Part shown: in pieces, positions 14,052 to 20,269 of the stretch
Position numbering within the stretch: position 1 is the stretch's first letter
Layout of the letters: every line of letters begins with the position of its first letter
DNA from: Syntrophomonadaceae bacterium
Lineage (GTDB): Bacteria; Bacillota; Syntrophomonadia; Syntrophomonadales; Syntrophomonadaceae
Direction: 5' to 3'
Assembly: GCA_012522705.1 (NCBI GenBank)
Contig: JAAYJY010000137.1
Location: 1 to 20,269 of the forward strand
Length of the DNA: 20,269 nt
Made by a program: the position numbers and the translations under genes
Notes under the pieces: generated by a model
Databases searched by the model: none
Seen by the model: the letters and a program-made list of their open reading frames with translations, nothing else
What the model was told of the DNA's origin: nothing

Positions 14052-14080
14052 GGTGTCACGAGAACCATCCCCTTGACACC
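14052..14080. repeat. Palindromic repeat, copy 2 (core AGAACCATCCCC)
   Basis: Perfect 7-base arms GGTGTCA (14052-14058) and TGACACC (14074-14080) enclose AGAACCATCCCC (14061-14072), which matches the core at 3626-3637 in 11 of 12 bases. Its last base forms part of the TAG stop of the minus-strand nitroreductase, so the element abuts the gene end exactly. Confidence 0.65.
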
Positions 14081-14655
14081 TAGGGGGTAGCCAAGATGAC
14101 TTCCACCAGGCTGCGCTTGGGCACATGATGGACGCCCTGCTCATCGCGCCAGTAGCGCACGTCTCCATCGGCGCCGATTTCCTCCAGGACGATCTGCTCC
14201 TTGGGATGACCTATGGCGATGACCGCTTGGATCTCATACCCGTCCCCCAAGTCCAGCACCTCGCTGAGGCGCTTCTTTTCCACCGCCATCAGGAAACACC
14301 CGGCCAGTCCTTTCTCCACCGCGCCCAGCAGGATGCTCATACCCGCAAACCCCTGATCCTGGGCTAGCATGGGGCCTACTCCCATGTCTCGCACCATGAC
14401 GATGAAAGCGGATGGCTTTTCTCCCTCCGGGGGGCTTTTCCACCCTTTGATGTAGCCTGCCCAGGTCAGGCAATCGTTGATGCGATGGTTCAAGCCGGGC
14501 TTATTGGACAGAATGTATTTCAGTCCCTGGCGATTATGACCGGAAGGCGCCAACCGGGCCAGGTCCACTAATTCCCTCAAGGTATCCAGAGGCACTGGCC
14601 GGTCCTGGTGATAGCGGCGGCAGGTACGATTGCGGATGATCAAATCCTTCAGCAT
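14080..14655 (-). CDS. Nitroreductase-family FMN-dependent oxidoreductase
   Basis: Encodes 191 residues. MLKDLIIRNRTCRRYHQDRPVPLDTLRELVDLARLAPSGHNRQGLKYIL is the family start, with the Arg-rich FMN phosphate contacts (R8, R10 and nearby) and the APSGHNRQ-x-x-x-Y motif (36-47). FAGMSILLGAVEKGLAGCFLMAVEKKRLSEVLDLGDGYEIQAVIAIGHPKE is the second conserved half. Reactions would use NAD(P)H and FMN on small acceptors; the substrate is unknown. It is more typical of the family than the 3046-3582 gene and shares only the fold with it. GAGGTGA precedes ATG 14655. The gene is monocistronic, and a palindromic element at 14052-14080 abuts its stop codon. Confidence 0.92.
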   Translation of the reverse strand: MLKDLIIRNRTCRRYHQDRPVPLDTLRELVDLARLAPSGHNRQGLKYILSNKPGLNHRINDCLTWAGYIKGWKSPPEGEKPSAFIVMVRDMGVGPMLAQDQGFAGMSILLGAVEKGLAGCFLMAVEKKRLSEVLDLGDGYEIQAVIAIGHPKEQIVLEEIGADGDVRYWRDEQGVHHVPKRSLVEVILATP

Positions 14656-14815
14656 TCATCTCACCTCGAAATTTTCTATCATTATGCTCCAAATGACGGA
14701 CTAATGGAAATAATTTGCGGACTTGCATTCAGGACCGAAAATAAGGGATTATATTAGGTAAGTTGTGCTCTGGATGTCTTCTGGATGCCGCATGACATAA
14801 GAGGGGCGTGAATAT

Positions 14816-15226
14816 ATGCTGAAAAGATTGGGTTGGGCAGCGGCGGTGTTGCTGGTCTCAGCCCTGGCTTGGTGGTACTATCCCAGCGATTTTGGCACCC
14901 AACGGCCGCCAAAACTGCCTCCTGCTGTACCGATAGTGGAGGGAGAGATCGTCAAGAGCCACGAAGAGATTTTCGCAACCGGCAAAGGTTACATTATCGA
15001 GACCAGGGTTCCTGCTAAATTTGAGGATGTGTCCACTGATTATCAGAAGCAGTTTGCTCGTTTAGGATATCAGATCACTGTTACTAACTCTGGCTCCGCC
15101 GGGGAGGAGATGGTCACTTACGTGGCTCAACAGCATGATCATACCGTAATGGTGGAGATCGTTTGGAAGGACAAGCTGACTTACGTGACGACTGCAGTGC
15201 ACATGCACAAATGGATCCTGCTCTAG
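14816..15226 (+). CDS. Signal-anchored extracytoplasmic protein, unknown function
   Basis: Encodes 136 residues. The start MLKRLGWAAAVLLVSALAWWYYP is a short basic region and a hydrophobic helix (about 5-22), so the protein is membrane-anchored or secreted; there is no lipobox Cys. A proline-rich linker (about 29-40, RPPKLPPAVPIV) leads to a small alpha/beta domain: GYIIETRVPAKFEDVSTDYQKQFARLGYQITVTNSGSAGEEMVTYVAQQHDHTVMVEIVWKDKLTYVTTAVHMHK. The alternation of strands and one helix suggests a compact ligand- or protein-binding fold, but I recognise no family and see no catalytic residues. AGAGGGGCGTGA precedes ATG 14816. It stands alone, divergent from the nitroreductase. About 200 bases without a gene follow. 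Confidence 0.72.
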   Translation: MLKRLGWAAAVLLVSALAWWYYPSDFGTQRPPKLPPAVPIVEGEIVKSHEEIFATGKGYIIETRVPAKFEDVSTDYQKQFARLGYQITVTNSGSAGEEMVTYVAQQHDHTVMVEIVWKDKLTYVTTAVHMHKWILL

Positions 15227-15429
15227 AATTACAGGGTGAGGAGGGGAAGGGGGTTCCTTGGCCGGCGCGATACTTCACCCATTTTCTCTGGAATTACACT
15301 AATCATGGATACCTCAAAAATCGATGCGAGCACCGATTGGGGAAAGAAGTCACGGGCTGATTAGTGGACTAAAGCTGGCAGAAGAGGGTAAAATAACTAA
15401 ACGCAAACACTTTGGAAAGGAAGATAAAC

Positions 15430-15951
15430 ATGAGCCAATTGCCTATCGTCACTATCGAGATGGAAGACGGCCGAACCATCACCGCCGAGCTCTATCCGGA
15501 GATTGCTCCCAACACGGTCAACAACTACATCAGCCTGATCAAGAAGGGCTTCTATGACGGTGTCATCTTTCACCGGGTGATACCGGGATTCATGATACAG
15601 GGTGGAGATCCTCAGGGGACCGGCATGGGCGGGCCTGGTTATTCGATAAAAGGAGAATTCAGCAAGAACCGTTTCCAGAACGACCTTAAGCATTCCCGGG
15701 GTGTCCTGTCCATGGCCCGATCCATGATGCCTGACTCGGCTGGCTCCCAGTTCTTCATAATGCATGCCGATTCGCCCCACCTGGATGGCCAGTATGCCTC
15801 CTTTGGCAAGGTGACCGCCGGTCTGGAAGTGGTAGACTTCATCGCCAGTGCTTCCCGGGACAGGAACGACCGGCCCCGCCAGGAACAGCGCATCAAGAAG
15901 ATGACGGTGGATACCCAAGGGCAGGAATATCCCGAACCCGAGAAAGCCTAG
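15430..15951 (+). CDS. Cyclophilin-type peptidyl-prolyl cis-trans isomerase
   Basis: Encodes 173 residues from ATG 15430, preceded by AAAGGAAG; an in-frame TTG at 15412 is less likely. The enzyme speeds cis-trans isomerisation of Xaa-Pro bonds in the cytoplasm, and no signal peptide is seen. The full cyclophilin core is present: VIFHRVIPGFMIQGGDPQGTGMGGPGY (45-71) with catalytic R49 and F54/M55/Q57, GVLSMARSMMPDSAGSQFFIM (91-111) and HLDGQYASFGKV (117-128). The Trp of human cyclophilin A at the cyclosporin site is Leu118 here, as in many bacterial members, so weak cyclosporin binding is expected. The C-terminal tail (IKKMTVDTQGQEYPEPEKA) is short and charged. It is probably monocistronic. Confidence 0.95.
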   Translation: MSQLPIVTIEMEDGRTITAELYPEIAPNTVNNYISLIKKGFYDGVIFHRVIPGFMIQGGDPQGTGMGGPGYSIKGEFSKNRFQNDLKHSRGVLSMARSMMPDSAGSQFFIMHADSPHLDGQYASFGKVTAGLEVVDFIASASRDRNDRPRQEQRIKKMTVDTQGQEYPEPEKA

Positions 15952-16018
15952 CGCCCCGAAGTTGAACAACAGCAGGAATAACCGTGGGTTATAACCAACT
16001 CGACAGGCTGGACGGCAG

Positions 16019-16048
16019 TTGTAATAGCGACCCGACCTTTGGTATTAT
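16019..16048 (+). promoter_or_regulatory. Putative promoter of the cysteine-rich small protein gene
   Basis: TTGTAA (16019-16024), 18-base spacer, TATTAT (16043-16048), about 39 bases before ATG 16087. The -10 matches 5 of 6. AGGAGGAG (16074-16081) follows in the transcript. Confidence 0.45.
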
Positions 16049-16086
16049 ATGATGTGACTAGTGAAAAACATCTAGGAGGAGTTTTA

Positions 16087-16137
16087 ATGGCTGATCAAAA
16101 TAAGATCCTGGTTGAGGTATAGCAGGGGACCCAGTCC
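16087..16137 (+). other. In-frame 5' segment with amber codon, small cysteine-rich protein
   Basis: ATG 16087 lies 5 bases after a near-perfect AGGAGGAG and reads MADQNKILVEV, then TAG (16120-16122), then QGTQS directly in frame into the reading frame at 16138. So the natural start of the downstream gene appears to be here, broken by one TAG codon at position 12. Without the stop the protein would be 120 residues. Confidence 0.7.
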
Positions 16138-16449
16138 ATGGGTGGCGGTTGTAGCTGTACCGGCGGCTGTCCTTCGGCAGCGACTTGTGGTACTCCTGTC
16201 GATTATACGGAAGCGGCCACCAAACTGTTCGACGACCTCAAGCAGGCTTACGGCGACAAAGTAGAGGTCAAATATGTGGACGTGGATAAGGAAGGACTGG
16301 GAGACTATCCGGTCATGAACCAGGTCCTGCAGATGGGTTATCCTTATCCCATCACCCTAGTCAATGGAGCACCCAAATTCGCCGGCGGGATCATGGTCAA
16401 CGAAATCAAACAGATCATCGACGAAGAGATAAAAGGCCAGGCGAATTAA
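16138..16449 (+). CDS. Small cysteine-rich thioredoxin-like protein
   Basis: Encodes 103 residues from ATG 16138, although a stronger start exists upstream (16087) behind an in-frame TAG. MGGGCSCTGGCPSAATCG carries four Cys (C5, C7, C11, C17) that could bind metal or form disulfides. The rest looks like a half-size thioredoxin-like fold: a helix (AATKLFDDLKQAYGD), a strand (KVEVKYVDVD), the YPVMNQVLQMGYPYPITLVNG segment with a cis-Pro-like YPYP, then AGGIMVNEIKQIIDEEI. It resembles the YuzD/NifU-like group of small redox proteins, by recall only. The upstream promoter and AGGAGGAG suit the 16087 start. Translation from 16138 has only a poor GGGG-containing site, so the gene may be a fresh pseudogene or be expressed by readthrough or reinitiation. 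Confidence 0.65.
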   Translation: MGGGCSCTGGCPSAATCGTPVDYTEAATKLFDDLKQAYGDKVEVKYVDVDKEGLGDYPVMNQVLQMGYPYPITLVNGAPKFAGGIMVNEIKQIIDEEIKGQAN

Positions 16450-16457
16450 TACCAGCG

Positions 16458-16486
16458 TTGACGCATTTTGTCGTTGATGATAATAT
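16458..16486 (+). promoter_or_regulatory. Putative rib operon promoter
   Basis: TTGACG (16458-16463) and TAATAT (16481-16486) at 17-base spacing; GATAAT (16479-16484) at 15 bases is an alternative -10. It lies just upstream of the FMN riboswitch, as expected. Confidence 0.55.
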
Positions 16487-16511
16487 GAATCAAAATTAAT
16501 CAGCGATATTC

Positions 16512-16624
16512 CTTTCTTCGGGGTTGGGTGAAATTCCCTATCGGCGGTAAAGCCCGCGAGCCTTTGGGCATGATCCGGTGAGATTCCGGGGCCGACAGTT
16601 ACAGTCTGGATGGGAGAAGGAGGG
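16512..16624 (+). ncRNA. FMN riboswitch (RFN element)
   Basis: The hallmark blocks occur in order: TCTTCGGGG (16516-16524), GGGTGAAATTCCC (16526-16538), TCGGCGGTAAAGCCCGCGAG (16541-16560), GATCCGGTGAGATTCCGG (about 16572-16589), GCCGACAGTTACAGTCTGGATG (16591-16612) and GGAGAAGGA. The element binds FMN and, with the terminator at 16689-16721, should stop transcription of ribD-ribE-ribBA-ribH when FMN is plentiful. Confidence 0.97.
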
Positions 16625-16688
16625 CCGATAGCGAATGGCTGCCTTTAGACGGCCGTAATTGCTATGGAAGCTCGTATTTTCTGTTCGC

Positions 16689-16721
16689 AAACCCTGAGTT
16701 TAAAACCAGGGTTTTTCTTTT
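16689..16721 (+). terminator. Riboswitch-controlled terminator before ribD
   Basis: AAACCCTG (16689-16696) pairs perfectly with CAGGGTTT (16707-16714) around a 10-base loop, followed by TTCTTTT. It lies 50 bases before ribD and is the expression platform of the FMN riboswitch. Confidence 0.9.
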
Positions 16722-16770
16722 GCGCATGGTTGAGCCTCGAAAGAGGACATTAGGAACGGGGTGAGATTTC

Positions 16771-17883
16771 ATGACAAATATGAAAACGGATGAAAAATAC
16801 ATGGATCAGGCCCTGGAACTGGCGGCGTTGGCCCGCGGCCGGACCAGTCCCAATCCCTTGGTGGGAGCGGTACTGGTCAAAGACGATAAAGTGATCGGGG
16901 AGGGGTACCACCATCAGGCGGGAACTCCCCATGCCGAGATCCATGCTTTGAACCAGGCCGGCGATCAGGCCCGGGGCGCCACCCTATATGTGACCCTGGA
17001 GCCCTGCACCCACGTTGGCCGCACCCCGCCCTGTGCTGACGCAGTGATCGCCGCCGGGGTGGCCCGGGTGGTCATCGCTGCCCTGGATCCCAATCCCAAG
17101 GTAGCCGGCAATGGGCTGCGCAAACTGCGGGAGGCCGGGATCGAGGCCGAAGCCGGGGTGCGGGAAAAGCGGTCGAGGCGGTTGAACGAGGTATTCTGGA
17201 AATACATCCAGACCGGGCAGCCCTTGATAGCACTGAAAACCGCCATGACCCTGGACGGCAAGATCGCCACCTACAGCGGCGATTCCCGGTGGGTAACCGG
17301 AGACAGTGCCCGCCAGGAGGTCCACCGGCTGCGCAACATTTATGACGGCATCCTGGTCGGGAGCGGTACGGTGCTCAAGGATGATCCCCGTCTTAATACC
17401 CGACTGAAAGGCACGGGAGTGCGGGACCCGGTGCGGATCATCATCGACGGCCGGCTGCAAATGCCACTGGATGGCAATATCGCCCGCACCGCCCAGCGCC
17501 AGAGGACCCTGGTGTTTTGTTCCAACCAGGCCGACTCCCGAACCCAGTTGAAGATGGAACGGATGGGGCTGCATGTTATCGGTCTGGGCTGCTCGCCGGA
17601 TATCGTGCCCCTAGAGGAGGTAATGCAGATCCTGGGACGAATGGAGATCTGCAGCGTGCTGGTGGAAGGCGGGGGAGAGATCAATGGCTACCTCCTCGAA
17701 CACGAGCTGGTGGACAAGGTCTATTGGTTTATAGCCCCGAAACTTATCGGCGGGCGGGAAGCCCCCACCCCGATAGGAGGACAGGGACTGCCCCTGATGC
17801 AGGAAGCCTGGCCGCTCAAATCAGTAGAGATGCAGACTTTCGGTTCCGATATTTTGATCAGCGGAAACCTCAAGGAGTGGTGA
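16771..17883 (+). CDS. ribD: Bifunctional riboflavin deaminase/reductase RibD
   Basis: Encodes 370 residues. RibD deaminates the pyrimidine made by GTP cyclohydrolase II and then reduces its ribosyl side chain with NADPH, the second and third steps from GTP to riboflavin. The N-terminal deaminase domain (about 5-145) has the zinc site H54-A-E56 and PCTHVGRTPPC (C79 and C88). The C-terminal reductase domain (about 150-368) begins PLIALKTAMTLDGKIATYSGDSRWVTG and has DGILVGSGTVLKDDPRLNTR and LVEGGGEINGYLL. GGGGTGAG (16758-16765) precedes ATG 16771. It is the first gene of the rib operon, behind the FMN riboswitch and terminator. All expected residues are present and the length is typical. Confidence 0.97.
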   Translation: MTNMKTDEKYMDQALELAALARGRTSPNPLVGAVLVKDDKVIGEGYHHQAGTPHAEIHALNQAGDQARGATLYVTLEPCTHVGRTPPCADAVIAAGVARVVIAALDPNPKVAGNGLRKLREAGIEAEAGVREKRSRRLNEVFWKYIQTGQPLIALKTAMTLDGKIATYSGDSRWVTGDSARQEVHRLRNIYDGILVGSGTVLKDDPRLNTRLKGTGVRDPVRIIIDGRLQMPLDGNIARTAQRQRTLVFCSNQADSRTQLKMERMGLHVIGLGCSPDIVPLEEVMQILGRMEICSVLVEGGGEINGYLLEHELVDKVYWFIAPKLIGGREAPTPIGGQGLPLMQEAWPLKSVEMQTFGSDILISGNLKEW

Positions 17884-17887
17884 TAAG

Positions 17888-18535
17888 ATGTTTACCGGCA
17901 TTATAGAAGAGATGGGAACGGTGCTGACTCTAAAGCGGGGCAGCAATTCCAGCCAGATCAGCATTCAGGCCGACAAGGTATTGGAAGACGTAAAACTGGG
18001 CGATAGTATCGCCATAAATGGGGTGTGCCTGACCGTGACCAGTTTTGACCGCACCCATTTCAGCGCCGACATGATGGCCGAGACTCTGGCCAAGACTAAT
18101 CTCCGGGAATTGGGCAACGGCCAGAAGGTCAACCTGGAGCGGGCCGCCCGGCTGGGCGATCGGATGGGCGGGCATCTGGTACAAGGTCATGTGGATGGAG
18201 TGGGGACCCTGGTGGAGGTGCAGGTGGTGGATATCGCCCGGGTGCTGAGGATCCAGGCCCCCCCGGAGGTCTTAAAATACACGGTTGCCAAGGGATCCAT
18301 CGCCATCGATGGGATAAGCCTGACGGTGGTGGATGTTTTTCCGGACAGCCTCACGGTTTCCATCATACCCCATACCGCCGCCGTGACCACCCTGGGATTT
18401 AAAAAACCCGGGGCGACGGTCAACCTGGAGGCCGACATCATCGGCCGCTATGTGGAGAGACTGCTGAAATGGAAGGAGCCCAAGACCGGCTCCAAATTGA
18501 GTGCTGAGTTTCTGGCCGAAAACGGCTTTATATAG
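17888..18535 (+). CDS. ribE: Riboflavin synthase alpha chain
   Basis: Encodes 215 residues. The enzyme dismutates two 6,7-dimethyl-8-ribityllumazine molecules into riboflavin and the pyrimidine precursor; it works as a trimer, often inside the lumazine synthase capsid. Two tandem barrel repeats are visible. The first starts [12 protein letters not shown] and has [14 protein letters not shown] (with C47); the second, from about residue 93, has [14 protein letters not shown] and [25 protein letters not shown] precedes ATG 17888, only 4 bases after the ribD stop, so the two are translationally coupled. Many Bacillus annotations use the same symbol for this gene; ribC is used in Gram-negatives. 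Confidence 0.97.
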   Translation: MFTGIIEEMGTVLTLKRGSNSSQISIQADKVLEDVKLGDSIAINGVCLTVTSFDRTHFSADMMAETLAKTNLRELGNGQKVNLERAARLGDRMGGHLVQGHVDGVGTLVEVQVVDIARVLRIQAPPEVLKYTVAKGSIAIDGISLTVVDVFPDSLTVSIIPHTAAVTTLGFKKPGATVNLEADIIGRYVERLLKWKEPKTGSKLSAEFLAENGFI

Positions 18536-18567
18536 AGAATACCGCTTTATTCAAAGGAGAGAAGACA

Positions 18568-19767
18568 ATGTTCAACACGATCGAAGAAGCCATCAAGGAT
18601 CTCAGAGACGGCAAAATGCTCATCATGGTCGATGACGAAGACCGCGAAAACGAGGGGGATGTGATCGTCGCCGCGGAGAAATGCACCCCCGAAATCGTCA
18701 ATTTCATGGCCTGCAACGCCCGGGGCTTGATCTGCATGCCCATGACCGGCGAGCGTCTGGACGAGTTGGAGATCCATGCCATGGTAACCGAGAACACCGA
18801 TAATCATGAGACCGCTTTTACCGTCTCGGTAGACCACATGTCCACTACTACCGGTATATCAGCGTTTGAGCGGGCCGCCACCATCCGGGCCCTGATCGAC
18901 CCGGAGAGCAAGCCGGGGGAATTCCGCCGACCAGGACATATTTTTCCACTGCGCTACCGCAAGGGGGGGGTTCTGAGGCGTACCGGCCACACCGAGGGAT
19001 CCGTGGACCTGGCCAAATTAGCCGGTCTTTATCCGGCCACGGTCATCTGCGAGATAATGAACCCGGACGGCAGCATGGCCCGGGTGCCGCAGTTGGAGGA
19101 ATTTGCCCGTGAACATGATCTGAAACTAGTGACCATCGCCGATCTGATCCAGTACCGCCGCCGCAAGGAAAAGCTGGTGGTGCGGGTGGAGGATACCAAG
19201 CTGCCCACCAAATTCGGAGTTTTCATCGCCGTGGCCTACGAATCCCTGCTGGACCGCAAGGAACACATAGCCCTGGTAAAAGGGGAATGGGACGAGGAAG
19301 AGCCCATCCTGGTTCGGGTCCATTCCGAGTGCCTGACCGGCGATGTATTCGGCTCCAACCGCTGCGACTGCGGCGAACAGATGGAAGCCGCCCTGACCAT
19401 GATCGAGCAGGAAGGCAAGGGCGTGTTCCTGTATATGCGCCAGGAGGGGCGGGGAATAGGGCTGGTCAACAAGATCAAAGCCTATAAATTGCAGGACAAT
19501 GGCCGCGATACGGTGCAGGCCAACCTGGACCTGGGCTTCCCCGAAGATCTGCGCGACTATGGCATCGGCGCCCAGATCCTGGTCGACCTGGGGGTGCGCA
19601 AGATGCGCATGATGACCAACAACCCCAAGAAGATCCATGGGCTGGAAGGCTATGACCTGGAAGTGGTGGAAAGGGTGCCCATCGAGATGTGCGCCCGGGC
19701 TGAGAACCGCTATTATCTGCAGACCAAGCGGGACAAGATGGGGCATATATTTGCCAACATCAAATAA
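18568..19767 (+). CDS. ribBA: Bifunctional DHBP synthase/GTP cyclohydrolase II
   Basis: Encodes 399 residues joining both committed entry reactions of riboflavin synthesis. The N-terminal RibB part (about 1-200) converts ribulose 5-phosphate to dihydroxybutanone phosphate: [16 protein letters not shown] (22-37, metal-binding E27) and [21 protein letters not shown] (133-153). The C-terminal RibA part opens the GTP ring: [22 protein letters not shown] (251-272) with zinc ligands C255, C266 and C268, then [22 protein letters not shown] (289-310) and NNPKK (351-355). Both active sites look complete, so each half should be active. CAAAGGAGAG precedes ATG 18568. It follows ribE by 32 bases in the same operon. 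Confidence 0.98.
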   Translation: MFNTIEEAIKDLRDGKMLIMVDDEDRENEGDVIVAAEKCTPEIVNFMACNARGLICMPMTGERLDELEIHAMVTENTDNHETAFTVSVDHMSTTTGISAFERAATIRALIDPESKPGEFRRPGHIFPLRYRKGGVLRRTGHTEGSVDLAKLAGLYPATVICEIMNPDGSMARVPQLEEFAREHDLKLVTIADLIQYRRRKEKLVVRVEDTKLPTKFGVFIAVAYESLLDRKEHIALVKGEWDEEEPILVRVHSECLTGDVFGSNRCDCGEQMEAALTMIEQEGKGVFLYMRQEGRGIGLVNKIKAYKLQDNGRDTVQANLDLGFPEDLRDYGIGAQILVDLGVRKMRMMTNNPKKIHGLEGYDLEVVERVPIEMCARAENRYYLQTKRDKMGHIFANIK

Positions 19768-19814
19768 CGGCGCCGGCCGCAGCGTCAAAAAATGCGATTA
19801 GGAGTGATTTCAAA

Positions 19815-20269
19815 ATGGCACATGTATTTGAAGGCAAACTGCTCGGGGATGGGCAAAGATTTGGGCTCATAGTCTCCCGGTTCAACGAATTCATCACCAA
19901 CAAGCTGCTATCGGGCTGTCTCGATGCTCTGACCCGGCACGGGGTAGCCCCGGATGCTATCGACATCGCTTGGGTGCCGGGCGCTTTCGAAATACCCCTG
20001 GTCGCCCAGAGGATGACGGAGCGCGATTACGATGCCGTCATCTGCCTGGGTGCAGTGATAAGAGGCGCCACCCCTCATTTTGAATATGTATCGGCTGAAG
20101 TCACCAAGGGCATTGCCCAGGTAGGTTTGAATACCGGCGTCCCCGTGATATATGGGATCATCACGGCCGACACCATCGAGCAGGCCATCGAGCGGGCCGG
20201 GACCAAAGCCGGCAACAAAGGCTCCGATGCCGCCGTCACCGCTATCGAAATGGTCAACCTGTTCAAACA
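19815..20269 (+). CDS. ribH: 6,7-dimethyl-8-ribityllumazine synthase (3' end cut by window)
   Basis: At least 151 residues are present and no stop is reached at the window end; with a usual length near 154 only a few residues are missing. The enzyme condenses dihydroxybutanone phosphate from RibB with the RibD product to give the substrate of RibE, usually as a 60-subunit capsid. Landmarks: [24 protein letters not shown] (16-39), [12 protein letters not shown] (54-65), [18 protein letters not shown] (75-92) with catalytic H88, [29 protein letters not shown] (108-136) and [18 protein letters not shown] (19800-19809) precedes ATG 19815. It is the last visible gene of the operon. Confidence 0.97.
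   Translation, partial: MAHVFEGKLLGDGQRFGLIVSRFNEFITNKLLSGCLDALTRHGVAPDAIDIAWVPGAFEIPLVAQRMTERDYDAVICLGAVIRGATPHFEYVSAEVTKGIAQVGLNTGVPVIYGIITADTIEQAIERAGTKAGNKGSDAAVTAIEMVNLFK

Noticed and set aside
13859..14068. 70-residue extension of the HerA-like protein
   Set aside because: It crosses the extended -10 promoter and the inverted repeat, is unlike the family, and has no RBS; ATG 13858 has AGGAGTGA.
15234..15280. Nested inverted repeats (GGGTGA/TCACCC) after the 136-residue protein gene
   Set aside because: Short arms, long loop and no T-run; not convincing as terminator or RNA element.
1..20269. CRISPR array, tRNA, rRNA, insertion sequence or prophage genes
   Set aside because: No regularly spaced repeats, tRNA-like cloverleafs, transposase or phage proteins were recognised.

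Overview
The window looks like a chromosomal segment of a Gram-positive bacterium of the Clostridia type, plausibly a Syntrophomonas/Peptococcaceae-like anaerobe. The grounds are strong AGGAGG-type ribosome binding sites, several TTG starts, a c-di-GMP-I riboswitch, an FMN-riboswitch-controlled ribD-ribE-ribBA-ribH operon, and the sequences of the encoded proteins. The genus is inferred only. Most of the window is GC-rich. The first ~1.5 kb is visibly more AT-rich and accessory in character.

Left end (1-1671): a RelB/ParE-type toxin-antitoxin pair on the minus strand, with a promoter overlapping a palindrome; the frame-broken remnant of a DUF881 gene; a small three-helix membrane protein (minus); and a 53-residue single-pass membrane protein (plus). 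Then (1902-2887) a c-di-GMP-I riboswitch followed by an intrinsic terminator precedes an orphan LytTR response regulator, which has its own terminator. Next come a nitroreductase-family gene and an ArsB/NhaD-family transporter on the plus strand.

Middle (5093-14655): mostly minus strand. A two-gene unit holds a cytidylate-kinase-like protein fused to a possible PD-(D/E)XK domain, overlapping a hypoxanthine-phosphoribosyltransferase homologue that lacks key catalytic positions. speE (plus) runs tail to tail into carB (minus), which has no carA beside it. Upstream of carB lie nfo (endonuclease IV), a HerA/DUF853-like ATPase and a second nitroreductase. A palindromic element with the core AGAACCRTCCCC lies just downstream of each nitroreductase gene.

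Right end (14816-20269): plus strand. A small anchored protein of unknown role, a cyclophilin-type peptidyl-prolyl isomerase, and a small cysteine-rich thioredoxin-like protein whose natural reading frame is interrupted by an in-frame TAG near its start. The riboflavin operon follows: promoter, FMN riboswitch, terminator, ribD, ribE, ribBA and ribH (cut by the window end just before its stop). Together these genes carry GTP and ribulose-5-phosphate through to riboflavin, under feedback from FMN.

The best leads are the altered HPRT homologue next to the kinase/nuclease-like fusion, the predicted c-di-GMP OFF switch driving an orphan LytTR regulator, and the in-frame TAG in the cysteine-rich protein. 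No clearly new multi-gene defence or biosynthetic system is evident.
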